A DNA stretch of 64,000 nt from Takashimella koratensis (Eukaryota > Basidiomycota > Tremellomycetes > Trichosporonales > Tetragoniomycetaceae). Numbering within the stretch: the first letter of the stretch is position 1; each line of letters opens with the position of its first letter. Below, one piece after another: positions 22,323-33,793 of this stretch. The DNA lies in the NCBI GenBank assembly GCA_003116875.1, contig BCKT01000002.1, positions 248,001-312,000 on the forward strand, read 5' to 3'. The notes below the pieces were generated by a model. It was not told the DNA's origin and did not search any database. It saw nothing but the letters and a program-made list of their open reading frames with translations. A program made the translations under genes and the position numbers.

Positions 22323-23672
22323 AGGTTGGGACGTTGGTATGAGAGGACGATTTAGTGCAGTGCACATAGAAATCACAATCACAAAGTGTCTTGTCTTTCT
22401 TGTCAAACACATACATATATACCCACGAGAATAAGAGGAGAGAGCAAGAAGAGGTTTCCTTATAGTGACGCCAAACAGACACATCTCAATTCATCCACTC
22501 ATTTCATAGCTTTGGTCTTACAGATGCAGACAAGCATACTATTTCGATATTGCGACATGGTTAGTCCGTCACTTCCCCGCCACACTCAAATCCGTCAGCA
22601 AAGCCAGTTTCGCTTCATCATCTTCAACTACCGACCGACCAGCTGCCGTATCTCCAACCGCTTCGAAATCAACCGACAATGATCCTCGTCCAGGACGTTA
22701 GGGGCGAATTTATCTTCTCCTCCTCTGCCTCCGAGCCGGTTCGACACCCGAGCCTGCGTGACGCCTCAACCACGACTGACGACCCCGACTCCCCAAAGCC
22801 TCCCTGTACCGCTTCGCACTACGAGTACCACGATCGCTCAGCCAGCCGTCCTCTTTTCATTGTTGAGGTTCCTTGCCGTTTGGCATAAGACCTTGGAGTG
22901 AATGCGTAGACTCAACCCTGGCGCTGACTAAGCCTGAGCAGAGCAAACCAAGATTCACACCCAGCTGTACCGCCGCCTTCGATTACTCTCCTTTTCGCTG
23001 TTGGCCGATTGCCGTCCCGACCGCCTAAGAGCCTACCAGCCAGGTAGTCAAAAAGTTTTACCTCTCCTTTGATAGGCTCGACACGGTCGATCCCGGGAGG
23101 TAGACAGGGAAGACGCGGGGGGAGGAAGAGAGGGCAAGGGCGGGACTTCATGTTCATGTTGTTTACTTCATCCTTTGTACTATGGCGTGCTCAGATATGT
23201 AGCGTCCTCTTTGCTAGCCTCTTGGAGGATATGGAGGGGGGGGGGGGGGGGGGGGTAAGAAGATAAATTGGTGACTTTGACAAGCGCCACGAACTGGAGG
23301 TTTTGCAACCCTACGGCTTTTCTCAATAACCAATACGTCGCGGCTAAGGAATCAAAGCTGTGTGCAACAAATACTTGTCTGGCGACCACGCCTGGGAATC
23401 GCTCGAACCTTCAAGAGAGGGAACGCTATCGCCCGAAGCATGGACATATCTCGCCGAAGTCGTTGAAAGTGCGAAATCGTATAGTACTGAAACTGATGTG
23501 CATATCCTCGTTATCGGCTATTGAGCCTGGAAGCTCGATTCCCAAATTCCGCCGTGTTTCATGACTTGACCGCCACACCGAACACGCCGGCAACCAAGTT
23601 TCACCTCTTTCACTTCATTACACCTCACCCAACTTTCGACTCACATACCACCTCTTCCTTGTCGTCTGCACC
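22323..23672. other. Intergenic, 1.35 kb, with a 20-G run; no gene seen
   Basis: No frame on either strand has recognisable protein features. A homopolymer of 20 G occupies 23236-23255. A C/T-rich leader precedes 23673. Confidence 0.5.
23236..23255. repeat. Homopolymer of 20 G
   Basis: Uninterrupted G run. The length may be unreliable in sequencing. A G-quadruplex is possible on the + strand. Confidence 0.85.
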
Positions 23673-24756
23673 ATGGCTATCGTCGAGGACGTCACCGACG
23701 AGCCCGGTCTCGCTTCCTCTTCCGCCCGCCCGTCCTCTTCATCCTCTTCTCATTCCAAATCCACTCGAAACCGTAAACCGAAATCCAACTCCCGCGTCCA
23801 ACCACAAACGGCTACCGACATTCCCCTCGCCCGACCTCCAACTTCGTCCCGATCGCCAAAAGGGGATAGCACACCCGGGGAGCCATTCATCAAACTCGTG
23901 GATGCTGATACGGACCCTGAAGTAGCGCGGATCTTACGAGCCAGCGGAGCAGGAGGGGTAGACTCTGATGGGGTAGAGGCTGATGATGAGGACGATGTAG
24001 GATTAGACGCTGGAGATGGAGACGAAGAGGGCGAGGTGGATGGGACGGAATGGGACGAGTTTTTCGACTCGATGGTGTTGACGGTCCCATTTGGGTTTCT
24101 CTACCTCATGCTGGACATGTGAGTACGCTGACCCACCAAGTTCCCTCGCTCATCGATCGAAAGGCGGAGCTGACTTGGGAATCCTTGGGACAGCTTGACA
24201 AATCTCTCGTACTCGCGTCATCCGCCGTGGGACCATTTCGCAAAGAACTTTCTCGTCGCGCTTCCAAGTGAGGACAAGAGCTGGCTGGATTTGATAGAGG
24301 CTCGACAACTTGAGCATACATGCTGACAATCCTAGCCATTGGCATCATCATCTTGTACTGTACGTCTCATCCTGCCTCCGCATTACCCCTTCTCCGCTCG
24401 GTATCTCCCGTGTCTGTCCTCGTATGCTAACTCAGACCCACAGCAAGCCGGTACATCACTTCCGAGATCGTGCGTCTCGTCCTCATCCTTGCGTCGGCCG
24501 CATCAGGTATGCGTTTGATCTGGCTCGTCAACAAGGCGTCCTACCTTACCGTGATGGAGCAGGTACGTTCACTCTCAACCCGCTCTCAAGTCTCAGCGAC
24601 TGGGGATAGCGAGACATTGACGGGCATGTGTAGGCACCAGCCGTAGGAACGTTGTGGATCATCACAATTGTCCAGCTCCCGCTCGGTCGGGCGGTCCTTG
24701 CTCTGGCTGTCGTCGCAGGGTGGAGTTGGTGGGCCAAGATGAAGTTCAGACCATGA
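23673..24756 (+). CDS. Conserved multi-pass membrane protein, function unknown
   Basis: I do not recognise a named family. The N-terminal half is disordered: Ser-rich, basic, then very acidic (EADDEDDVGLDAGDGDEEGE). It is followed by WDEFFDSMVLTVPFGFLYLM, a hydrophobic segment. Splicing by frame joins this to LDILTNLSYSRHPPWDHFAK, then NFLVALPTIGIIILY, SSRYITSEIVRLVLILASAA, MRLIWLVNKASYLTVMEQ and APAVGTLWIITIVQLPLGRA with a final VLALAVVAGWSWWAKMKF. That gives about four membrane segments with invariant-looking Trp/Pro/Asn residues, as in fungal ER or nuclear-envelope proteins. The last residues (KMKFRP) are basic. Four introns of about 50-80 bases, all resolved by frame. Localisation is an inference. 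Confidence 0.75.
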
Positions 24757-24926
24757 GCTCGTCTTCGATCACGCAAACGCTCAGGCATGGTTCTCTCGTT
24801 CATATTCATCATGTTCATGTTGACGTGTAGAGGGTATGATGCTACAATGCTGAAGAATGTTTGACTTGTGCTATTACTGCGATGTACAACCAAACCGAAT
24901 GCGAAATCACAACTACTTTGCTTTCT

Positions 24927-26080
24927 CTAGCTGAGGGCCATCGGGCTAGCGGTAGCCGAGGTTTGGACCTGCTGCCCTTTGCGCTTGTACGGTCCCCTCT
25001 TCACCCTCAGCGTCGGATCTCTCTTGAACCCCTTCTTGGGTCCCGGCTTCTTCCTCTCCTTGCCTTCTTTGAACACCCTCTTCTTCCTCTCACCAGGTTG
25101 GCCCGGTTTCTTCTTCTCCCCGCCCGCAGCATCTCCAGCCGCAGCCTGCTCGTCCTCGATCCCGAGAAAGTCCTTGCCGACGGAAGCGATTAGGTCCTGG
25201 TGACTAGGAACCGTGACACGACGGGACGCCGCAAGCTCAGATGACATGTAGGTCATATGGTCCCATCGGTGCAGGTATTTCCGGAGATGAGAGTGGGAGG
25301 AGAGTCGGTGTCGCACGATCTCGGCAGAGAGGGGAATAGCCTGGTGCGCGGCGGAGGAGTTGGGTCGGAGAGGGCCGACAGGCCGACACAGGTCGGAAAG
25401 GAATTCGACTACCAGGTCTTCCATGTAGTCAACCGAGTCCAGGTCGGGATTCGCAACGTCGCCGGCTGCGTACATGATACGAGCGACTGCAAATGTTGTT
25501 AGTCACAATGCACTCTCGACTGCCCGTAGCATCACTCACCCTCGCCGCGCATGGTCCCTCTAAACCCTTCATCACGCCGCCGCCGACTTTCAGCACCCTC
25601 ATGCGCGCCTACTGCACCGACCGCTCGTAAAAACGTCGCTGACGGTGCTGCTCCGAATGCGGGTTGCCTTGCTGTCGTTGGTGTTGAGCTACCCGAAACG
25701 TTTGTCGACAGTGCAGTTCTCACTGGAGTCGATGCAGCCGAGTTAACATTGGCGCTAGGAGCTGAAGGGGTAGGAACCGCAGCTGGGGGTTTCGGGGAAG
25801 GCTGAGCCTGGGCGATTTGGGCACGACGAATCGCGGCCTGCTGCTCGATAATCTGCTTCTTCGCAACCGAATGTGCGGCCATCCGCTGTGCATTGAGCGC
25901 TTGCAGCGCCGCATGCTGTTGCTGAGGTGGTAAACCATCGATGATTTGCTTGATTGCACCTGGGGTTTGAGCGGCGATGAGTTGCTGCAAAATGCTGTGC
26001 GAGAGGGGAGGGGTCGATGGCGACGGCGCTTGTTTGACGGGCGACGTCGACCCGATCTGGCCGTTGAGTGGTTGCGCCAT
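24927..26080 (-). CDS. TAF13: TAF13-like TFIID subunit (TFIID 18-kDa histone-fold family)
   Basis: TAF13 pairs with TAF11 in TFIID through a histone fold. Exon 2 begins VARIMYAAGDVANPDLDSVD, then YMEDLVVEFLSDLC, which is the TFIID-18kDa signature (MYxxGD, then a helix ending in a short acidic/hydrophobic run). Helix 3 follows (LSAEIVRHRLSSHSHLRKYL). The family is usually about 130 residues. This protein is about 365: a Pro/Gln/Ala-rich N-terminal half (LPPQQQHAALQALNAQRMAA) and a Lys/Pro-rich C-terminal tail with two AT-hook-like patches (KKPGPKKGFKR and KRGPYKRKG). The ATG at 26080 is the first in frame; I see no supported upstream exon. One intron at about 25488-25541. SPT3 has the same domain and is the main alternative. 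Confidence 0.7.
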
Positions 26081-27089
26081 CACGACTATCCGAAGCCATC
26101 AGCATCGCACATTTCGTAAATCAATCATATTCAAAGAATGAAGAACGGTTGAATCATAGAAGCCAGATAAGCACGTCCACACCCATCTCACAACCACCCC
26201 GAGCACACACTCGCATCTGCCCCCGAATCGCAGAACGCGACCGGAGAGCGTCCGCAGAGCCTCGCGTAACCAAACCACCTCCCCCAAGGGAGAAGCGGGC
26301 GTGCCGGGACAGAAGGGTCCGGGATAGGATCAGAGAATGGATTGAGCTAAGAGTTGAATCCTGTCGAGGAAAAAGGGGCACGAAATTGCATATGCGCGAT
26401 ACGTGATACGCAAGAGAAGAGCTAGACACGATGACTTACATTTCGTGGGTGAGGCGGGTACGGTTAGGCGAGGGAAACCAAGCTTGAGATTAGGACGCTG
26501 GATTTGGTTAGCCAGATGTTCACGCCAGAGGGAGAACAAGCGTGACGGAGTAGAGTAAGATCTCAGAAAGAGTTTTTGGTAAAAAAGGGTATCGCTCATG
26601 ACCTCTCGGAAGCAGAACTGATAAAGTTTCTCATCATAAAGACGTGGATGGAAGGGGAACAGCAGATGGGGTACAATTAGAGGACCAACAGGAGCCCAAC
26701 TTACGGTTGCTGTCCTCCCAATCGATGCACTGTCCAGTAAGCTGAACGATCCCTGCTCGAAGCCTGAAGCGACGATGGGTCGTTTTCTCAGCTGCAGCTG
26801 CTCTTGGCTTTAGTGCAGCTCATCGAGCTCAACTGGGGCGAGCTGTCGAGGGAGAGGCTGGAGGATGGGATGGGATGGGATGGGATGGGATGGGATGGAG
26901 GATGAAGCAATGTCAAGGTTCGAGATCAAGTCGAGCAGAATTTGCCCTTCGGATATAACGCCGCTGCAACGGTGATGGTCTATAACTCCGGATGTGGCAC
27001 TGGTCCTTCTCCAGATGTTGACTATTTGCCACCCAACGGCTCTGGTTATCCATCGTCCACTCTCTCACCCCATTCTCACTCATACCACC
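26081..27089. promoter_or_regulatory. Divergent intergenic region, TAF13-like / RTF2, with a pentanucleotide repeat
   Basis: About 1 kb between divergent starts. It contains a perfect GGGAT-type repeat (26864-26898). No coding region is supported. Confidence 0.5.
26864..26898. repeat. ATGGG pentanucleotide tandem repeat
   Basis: About seven consecutive ATGGG units, about 190 bp upstream of the RTF2 start codon. Confidence 0.85.
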
Positions 27090-28288
27090 ATGGGTGCCGA
27101 CGGCGGGTCCATCCCAGACAGGCGCGACCTCGTCAAGACAAAGGCCAAGGCAGAGCAGACGGACAAGGCGTTGCTCCGCGAGCTCTTCTTCCTCTGCGCG
27201 CTTAGCAAAGTGAGTGGATCGGTCAACCCAGTGTTACAGTCACCCTTTGTGTTCCTGAAGACACCTGCTGACCCACGCAGAAACCTCTGGCTAAACCCGT
27301 CGTCGCTGATCCCCTGGGCAAGCTGTACAACAAGGACGCTATTATCGAGTACTTTCTCGATAAGTCCAAGTACGGTGATGGCGACCGAATCTGTGGCTAC
27401 CTCAAGGGCGTCAAGGTGAGCCCTAATCGGACCGCTACTTCTCCAGACGCAAACTAACCTTCGTACCCTCTTAGGACCTCTTGACCCTCAACCTCTCCCC
27501 GAATCCGACATACGAGGCCCCTACTGCCTCCTCTACCGCGAACGTTCCCGCCCGCGCTCCCTTTGTCTGCCACCTCTCGCTCAAGGAGATGTCCGGTGCG
27601 ATCCCATTCATCGCCCTTCGTCCCTGCGGTTGCGTCTTCTCTGAAACTGCGCTCCGATCCGTCATTCCTTCCCTCACCAAGGGCCTCGCTTCCTCTCAGT
27701 CGACTAACGAGAAGGACGGAAACAAAGAGACAAGTCCCGACGGCAAAGACCAGACTGTCGCTTGCCCCAACTGCGGAACCTCCTTCGATCCCACTCTCGC
27801 AAGCAATGTCCTCTCCATTAATCCGCCACGAGAAGTCCAAGAGGTCCTCCTCGAAAACCTCCTCACTGCCCGTGCTGCTGCCAAGTCCAGCAAGAAGCGC
27901 AAAGCGGCACCCACGACCACCGAGACCAAGTCCACCGCTGACTCGGACGCGACTCCAACGACTACCGCCCCGCCCGCTTCCAAGGTCGCACGGAACGGCT
28001 CGTCCGCTTCCCCCGCGCCACGATCAAGTGGCAGCCCCGCCCCGTCAGCCAACAGCACAGCAGTGCCTACATCCCTGGCTCGGTCGGTGCATGACAAGCT
28101 GATGGAGCAAGAGAAGAAGCGGCTAGCGGCGCAAGCAGGAATGAGCGATGCTGTCAAGTCGATGTTCAGGGCCAAGACTGAGCAAAAGACTGGTGCAGAT
28201 GACTTTTTCGGCAGAACTTTCAATCGAGTGAGTGAATAGCTAGCTCTCTTGAATTCTGGAAGCTGACGTATCATCCCAGTACGCGTAG
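27090..28288 (+). CDS. RTF2: Replication termination factor 2 (RTF2)
   Basis: Rtf2 acts at stalled replication forks and, in fission yeast, at the RTS1 barrier. The beginning, MGADGGSIPDRRDLVK, is the family hallmark. Next come LCALSKKPLAKPVVADPLGK, LYNKDAIIEYFLDKSK and a RING-like region: FVCHLSLKEMSGAIPFIALR, PCGCVFSETAL and, after a spacer, VACPNCGTSFD. Cys/His ligands therefore appear as C-H, C-C and CxxC. The C-terminal half is a disordered, Lys-, Thr- and Ser-rich tail, then a conserved-looking helix (SMFRAKTEQKTGADDFFGRT). The last intron leaves a tiny final exon encoding only FNR-YA and stop (28280-28288). The ATG at 27090 follows CCACC. Confidence 0.92.
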
Positions 28289-28458
28289 ATGGATATGTCA
28301 GGCGCTCAGACTCGGCGATACGCCTGTGGAGGACGAAGAAGTTGGGGGTTTGTTGAGTCGTTGGTAGAGGTAGGCGTTTTTTGTGTACTGTAAGAGCTCT
28401 TTCCGGGCCGTTGTAGCGATTCATATACATCATGTTGGTCATGTTCACCTCTGCATCG

Positions 28459-28497
<39 letters not shown>

Positions 28498-28624
28498 TGT
28501 GTTTGATCGATCACTACTGATGGCATCAAATCCATTGTCATTTCCCATCTCATCGCATCTTCATTCCACTCCATTCCCGTCTCCATCTCTATCTCTCACT
28601 CACCTCTTCTCCCTCGCCACTACC
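28289..28624. other. Short intergenic region with a GT microsatellite
   Basis: Holds 18 GT units at 28461-28496 and a C/T-rich leader before the next start. No gene seen. Confidence 0.6.
28461..28496. repeat. GT dinucleotide microsatellite
   Basis: Eighteen uninterrupted GT units about 130 bp upstream of the next start codon. Confidence 0.9.
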
Positions 28625-30771
28625 ATGCATCCCTCGTCCCCCACCCCCTTGGCCCCCAATCTCTACCCCACCTCCCTCCTCCCTTCTTCCCCCCACTCAG
28701 CCACTTTCCGCCGTCGAGAGCTCGAAACCGGCTCAGCCTCGGGCTCGAGAGGCTATGTGACTGCCGCAGGGCTATCTAACTGGCGGAGGAGACCCAGGAA
28801 GGGGTCGGCATCAGGCTCGGAAGCAGGTGTGGTCGAGAGGGCGGGGAAACGTTCTGGGTCTGGCTTGAGTGGGTTGGGAATGGGGATGGAAGGTACCCCG
28901 GCAAGGAAGAGGAAGGCTAGCAATGCGTCCAAGGTGGGTCTTTGTTTTACTCACGGCGACTTCCTCTGGCAGCTGCGTGCATAGCTTGAGCACTCAGCTG
29001 ACGTTCGATTCACGATCAGAGTCTGGGCAAGCAAAGCACCCCTCGGCGACACCCTTTGAGTGGCAAATCCACATCTCACCTTCTAGACACGGCAAACACC
29101 ACATCCTCTTCCATTCCCTTGTCTGATCTGCCCGACACCCTCGACACACTCTCCACCGACAACGAAGCACCCATTGACCAAACGCTCATAGACCGTATCC
29201 CGTCCCCGGAGATCCCACCCATCCCCAGGACCATGGATACACATCTGCTGCGCACCCGAGCACGGGCATCTCCGCCCAGAAGAGACGACCGCGAAGACGA
29301 AGCCGGTGAAACCACTTCCATCCCGAAGCTCAGCCTCGGTAGCCGCAGCGATGAGTTGGTTGGCCAAGCACGCGACTTGGTGGTACCTCTCAACGACGCA
29401 TCCGAGTTCAGCTGGTCGGTGTCGGAAGACGCCTCCCAGACGTTGCGAACGATGTATCAAGATCTCACGGTTCCCCTCAACGAACCGACACTCGCGTCCA
29501 TCCAGGCTGAGAGGGAGTTGTCCTCCAGCCATTGCTCCAACTCAACGAGAAGCAAAGTTTCCTCCTCTGTGCCCACGCTGGACGAAGACGATACGGTGAC
29601 CATCTCCAAGCTTGACCCCACCCATCTCGACCTCACTGTGCCTCTGAACGACATATCCCTCACCGACCCGAACGCCACACCTAGGGTGTCAGAGACCAAG
29701 CGCCGGAGTATTGAAAGCGACGGGACTAGCAAGATCTCCAGCCGCGTACTCACCCCTTATCGTGCTCTTCGCTCGGTCGACCGACCCCTTCTCGAGCCCG
29801 ACGACGAGTCGCTCGAGTACGCACGGGCATTCGTCACCCCTCCACCGGTCCATCGAGACTTGAGGGCCGTCCACCCTGTGCCGTACGACTTGTCGCCTCC
29901 CTTCAATCTCTCCAAGACCGAGCTGGACGAGTCGGTCTTCTACGTCGAAGAAAATTGGACGGACTGGAGGTTGGAAGAGGCGCAGATGGAGGAGATGGAA
30001 GCAATCCACCAGAAAATGGACATCGATGAAGAATTTGATCCGGGTTTGGAGTTGGATTGGGAGTCGAACGACGAGGGAAGACCGATGAGGTCACCGATGG
30101 ATACGGTGGAGAAGACGGCATACCTTACTCGTTGGAGCCCACCACCTCAACTCACCATCCCCTTCGAGGCGACAATGAACGAGATGGACGATGATCAAGC
30201 CATATACAACATCGAATATGCAAGCGACGACCCGTATGGTTTCGACTGGATGCAGAGAATGATACGAGGTCAGTTGGCTTGATGCTCCTGTTGACATGAG
30301 CTGAATTTTGATTCAGGCAAAGAACCATGCGCGTTCGAACCCTCCGACATCGCCACGCCGCCACACCATAAACGCACTCAATCGCGGTGGTCCACTGTCT
30401 CATTCTCGCCAACGCCCGAGCTATCAATCACGGGAAACGACGACGAATCAGTGTCTGAGGCTGGACCGTTCACCCCGCGTCGTCCAGGTGCCTGGCGCGG
30501 TGAACACGTGCTGGCTCGAATGGAGGGAGAAGAAAAGGCTGTGTCGCGGAGCTACCCTTCTCTTCGTCGGAGCAAGGGAAATAAAAAGGGCCGACCGTAC
30601 TCGAGGGCAACATACCTTGACCAACTTGACGAGGTGGGTACCTCTCTCAAAATAGCAGTGGACCAACTGACGACCCAATAGGCGGCTGCGGCGGCTCGAC
30701 AAGCGAGGATCGCATTCTTCAAGGGTCTGGATATGGACTACAAACTTCGTGTGGAGTTGGTGTGGACCTGA
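28625..30771 (+). CDS. Unknown disordered protein with three D-L-x-V-P-L-N repeats
   Basis: Not a family I recognise. Four exons: 28625 to about 28934, about 29020 to 30268, about 30317 to 30632 and about 30682 to 30771, each junction keeping frame. The N-terminus is Ser/Pro/Arg-rich (WRRRPRKGSASGSEAG). The middle carries three copies of one short motif, DLVVPLNDASEFSW, DLTVPLNEPTLASI and DLTVPLNDISLTD, at about 29375, 29462 and 29629. Each is set in Ser/Thr/Asp/Glu-rich sequence. An acidic stretch follows (WRLEEAQMEEMEAIHQKMDI). The C-terminus has a helix (TYLDQLDEAAAAARQARIAF, then FKGLDMDYKLRVELVWT). No membrane segment or signal peptide. The repeats look like docking motifs in a regulatory protein; that is inference. 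Confidence 0.65.
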
Positions 30772-31118
30772 ACGGGATTGAGGTCGCACGAGTTGCTGTG
30801 GTTGTCCGGTCGTAAGGCCAGTCCCGATGTGTGTTTCTTTAACTCCAAGCTATCCCGTACCTGCGGAGGGGCTGTCCTAGGGCTCATTCAGCGTATTTAC
30901 TTTCTAACCCGACGGAAACTTCTCAACCATCGAACAACATGGATGTTGCTCGGAAAAATTAGGTTTTCAGATAAATTGGCAGTTTCAGCGACCCTCGTGG
31001 TGTGCCTGGATCCTGACTGCACAACCTTGTTACGTCCGGTGGACAAGCATGACTGTGGTATGCGACATATTTCCATGTGTACCTACAGAGCCGGAGACCA
31101 TCTGGCGTCCTCTCCCGG

Positions 31119-31150
31119 GCTGTCGGATAGCTGAGCTGTCGGATAGCTGA
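31119..31150. repeat. 16-bp perfect tandem duplication
   Basis: Two adjacent copies of GCTGTCGGATAGCTGA, at 31119-31134 and 31135-31150. Confidence 0.85.
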
Positions 31151-31294
31151 AGTTATTCCTGACCGATGTACCTGACCACTATCCATAGACCGCTGGCGGA
31201 CCATGTAATGGAGAGAGATAACTAGTGGCACGTTGACCGACCGACCCTTGGACATGCGGACCTACTACCGGACCACCGGAGGACGCATGTTTTA

Positions 31295-31325
31295 AAGACC
31301 GTCGTGTTTGTTTCACGACGGTCTT
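31295..31325. promoter_or_regulatory. Perfect inverted repeat (12-bp arms, 7-base loop)
   Basis: Arms 31295-31306 and 31314-31325 are exact reverse complements around TTTGTTT. It lies about 155 bp upstream of the first CPL1-like start codon. It could be a protein-binding palindrome or a cruciform; its role is unknown. Confidence 0.6.
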
Positions 31326-31480
31326 GTTTACTCCCTATGGCTCTGGGTGAGCCCCATGTGCTCTTGCTTGTTGATTGTCCTCACGAGAGGAGCCGCTTCA
31401 AAAACACATAAGAAGAAGGATTCTTCGCATCAAACCTTCACTCCAACCTTTACCCATTCCCAGCATTGAGAAACACAGCC

Positions 31481-32770
31481 ATGGTCGCCTCTCCCTTCTT
31501 TCAATCCGTCTCTGGCTCTCACATCATGTCCTCAATCATACCTTTCCTTCTCCTGTCACTTACAGTGCTCACTCCAGTCCTCGCCGACTACAGCCCACCG
31601 TTCGGCTGCTTCAACTCCGCCTTCATGCCTTCCGGCCCATCCACAACAACAGCGACCACGGGACAAGAATGTGCCAACTATTGTTTCGGCTCAAACCCTA
31701 CCAACCCAGCCTACACCAACTCGTACTTCACCCAAGTGAGCACAGCGATCACACCCAACGGCCCGCTTTGCGTCTGCTCCAACGACTTTGCGGGAGCCAC
31801 TCTCGCCAACTACGCGTCGGACGGAAACGTACACTCGACTTGTGATGCAGCCGATGAACAAACAGTGAGATGGTTAAACTCAGCTTCGATTTCTGAGGGC
31901 AGCCTCATCCCGTTGATCATCGTGCTGACAATTGATTGAACGATAGGGCTACATGACCGTGTCTAGTTATATGTTTGTGTATTGTTTCACCATCAGTAAC
32001 GGTGGGCTGCTCGCCTACTCTAACACCGTCACAGACCTTGAAGCCTGTCTTGCGGTGAGTTACATTTGCCTCCTCACCAGATGATCTTGCCACCTTCGTT
32101 GCCCAATGTAAGGCTAGCTGACATATAACTGGTCACTATCCGAAGCAATGTGACGCCGGCATGTTTGCCATTGCGCAGCCTTCGGCAAACGGTTTCCTTT
32201 GCTCATGCAACGGCGCCCAATCTGCCGCCGTTAATCAGGTTTGCGGAAGCGGGGGCGGCGTCGTGTACCAACATGTCCCCAAGGCAGTGTCATCTGGGAC
32301 CATGTCTAAGCGGAACCTTCGACTCGGCCGCGAGATCGCTGTAAGGGAGAAAAGGGAACACGCTTATTGCCCGGTACCGATGAAGGCTTGTACTGTCCCC
32401 GGGCACGAGGACAACTACGAGGTGAGCAACGCGATCCTCGTCTCCGACGAATTCGGCTGACGGCTTCATGTAGTGCATCGACACACAAGAAGAACTTGAG
32501 TCGTGCGGAGGCTGCATGAACGGAGAGTTTGGCGCACAAAGCACGCTGCAAACCCCGCTCTCCCAAGGTGTCGAGTGAGTACGAACCCCTTGACTCTCGT
32601 CAACCGCATGAATGAGATTCTGATTATTGCCTTTCATCCAAAACAGCTGCACAACAATTCCGGGTGTCAGAGCCGGTTCGGCCTCGTGTGTTGATGGTCG
32701 ATGTGTTGTGTCCCAGTGTCAAGCGGGATGGCGGCTGGCTGTGAACAACGGAACGTGTGTGGGTGTCTGA
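31481..32770 (+). CDS. Secreted Cys-rich protein with CPL1-like domain, copy 1
   Basis: First of four paralogs. A signal peptide (SSIIPFLLLSLTVLTPVLA) is followed by DYSPPFGCF. N-terminal Cys-rich module: FGCFNSAFMPSG, C-x3-C (CANYC), PLCVCSNDF. Exon 2 gives MTVSSYMFVYCFTISNG and exon 3 ends in the dibasic site SKR (32305-32313), then EHAYCPVPMKACTVPG. The CPL1-like end is CIDTQEELESCGGC, CTTIPGVRAGSASCVDGRC, CQAGWRLAVNNGTC. This matches the CPL1/PriA family of secreted basidiomycete proteins; Cryptococcus Cpl1 is a known secreted effector. Five exons. A second in-frame Met at 31526 would give a shorter, tidier signal peptide; I keep 31481 because copy 2 also has a long pre-signal stretch. 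The true ligand is unknown. Confidence 0.85.
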
Positions 32771-32850
32771 ACTGCCTGCCCTGGAATCATACTACTTGAC
32801 TTGAGGCCATGGAGGAAAGCAATTAACGGACAATGATGCATGTTTACATA
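32771..32850. other. 3' flank of copy 1 up to the inserted element
   Basis: Short A/T-rich 3' flank ending in the TA dinucleotide (32849-32850) that borders the element. Confidence 0.6.
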
Positions 32851-33793
32851 CAGTGCCCCCGAAAAATAATTTGTGCATTGCAATTCTTGCCTGGCAAACA
32901 TTGAAAGCTGCTGTCTCCCCTCAACATGGGGTCAATGGGTGCCAAACTCCCTTGGAGTAACATAATAGACTCTGAGAAGAAGCTGCCNACAGGTCTGATG
33001 CATANNGTCAATGTTACNTCTACAGCAGCATGACAATGACACTCTGAGTTTTGAGCAGGGAGATGTCAGCAATCTCTCATGACCGCTTGGTAACAACACT
33101 ACTTGTGCATGCTGTGCTATCTGAGTCTCTTNCATTGNCTCTTAAAAGTGCNCATGCGCAATCCCAGCCTTCTAGATGGTCTGAAGCTGGAGGTAACCAA
33201 CCAAAATGTTGATCCACCCAGCTTTTCCNCCCATACAAAAAAAAGCCACCAAGTGGCATTTATGAGAATCATGAGCTGGAGACCAAGCCATGAATGGTCA
33301 TATCTCATGCATCCTTGAGCCAATCTACTTCATTCTTTCCATTGATGTCATTTTTGCACTCAATGCGCATATTCAAGCAAGAATGAAGACAATTGATGCA
33401 TGATTGAGATAGCTACAGCACACTGCTTAGTTGAAGTCCCAAAATGATCATCTTCACTTCACCCCATCCCACAGGACAGCTCTAGAATCAGGCTGATCAC
33501 TGCACAGCATCCTTTAACGCTGTAACTGATAGGAATGGAGCAAAAGAGGCATGTTTCTAATTTTGCTCTCTAGATCTAAGATGACATTTAAGCCCATAAA
33601 TGTACCAAAAAGAGACCATACCATGGTATTGGCATGAGGTATAGCTTACCTTCCTACACCTCAGGCAGACATCCACCATGCTCAAAACATGCTACAGGCA
33701 ATGTATCAAAGCTTTTGGGGTTGCATGAAAAGTAGCATCTCAAACTTGCCTGCCAGCATTTGCAGATGCACAAATTATTTTTCGGGGGCACTG
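32851..33793. mobile_element. Short DNA-transposon-like element with terminal inverted repeats, TA-flanked
   Basis: The ends are inverted repeats. The outermost 28 bases starting CAGTGCCCCCGAAAAATAAT at 32851 are repeated exactly, reversed and complemented, ending at 33793. Similarity continues imperfectly for about 30 bases more. TA dinucleotides flank both ends (32849-32850 and 33794-33795), as expected for a Tc1/mariner/pogo-type TA target duplication. The interior (about 890 bp) is more AT-rich than its neighbours, has no recognisable transposase, and holds all the N bases I noticed (from 32988 to 33229). At 943 bp it is too short for a full transposase gene and looks like a non-autonomous copy. 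The superfamily call rests on the TA and CAGTG termini only. Confidence 0.8.

Larger units (their letters stand above)
30772..31480. other. Intergenic; tandem duplication and a hairpin
   Basis: No gene seen. It contains a 16-bp tandem duplication (31119-31150) and a perfect 12-bp inverted repeat (31295-31325). It separates the conserved genes from the CPL1-like array. Confidence 0.55.

Noticed and set aside
22679..23157. Small frames between the fusion gene and the membrane protein gene
   Set aside because: No homology features, poor starts, no splice partners.
32932..33323. Short frames with unknown residues inside the inserted element
   Set aside because: They cross N bases and show no transposase features.
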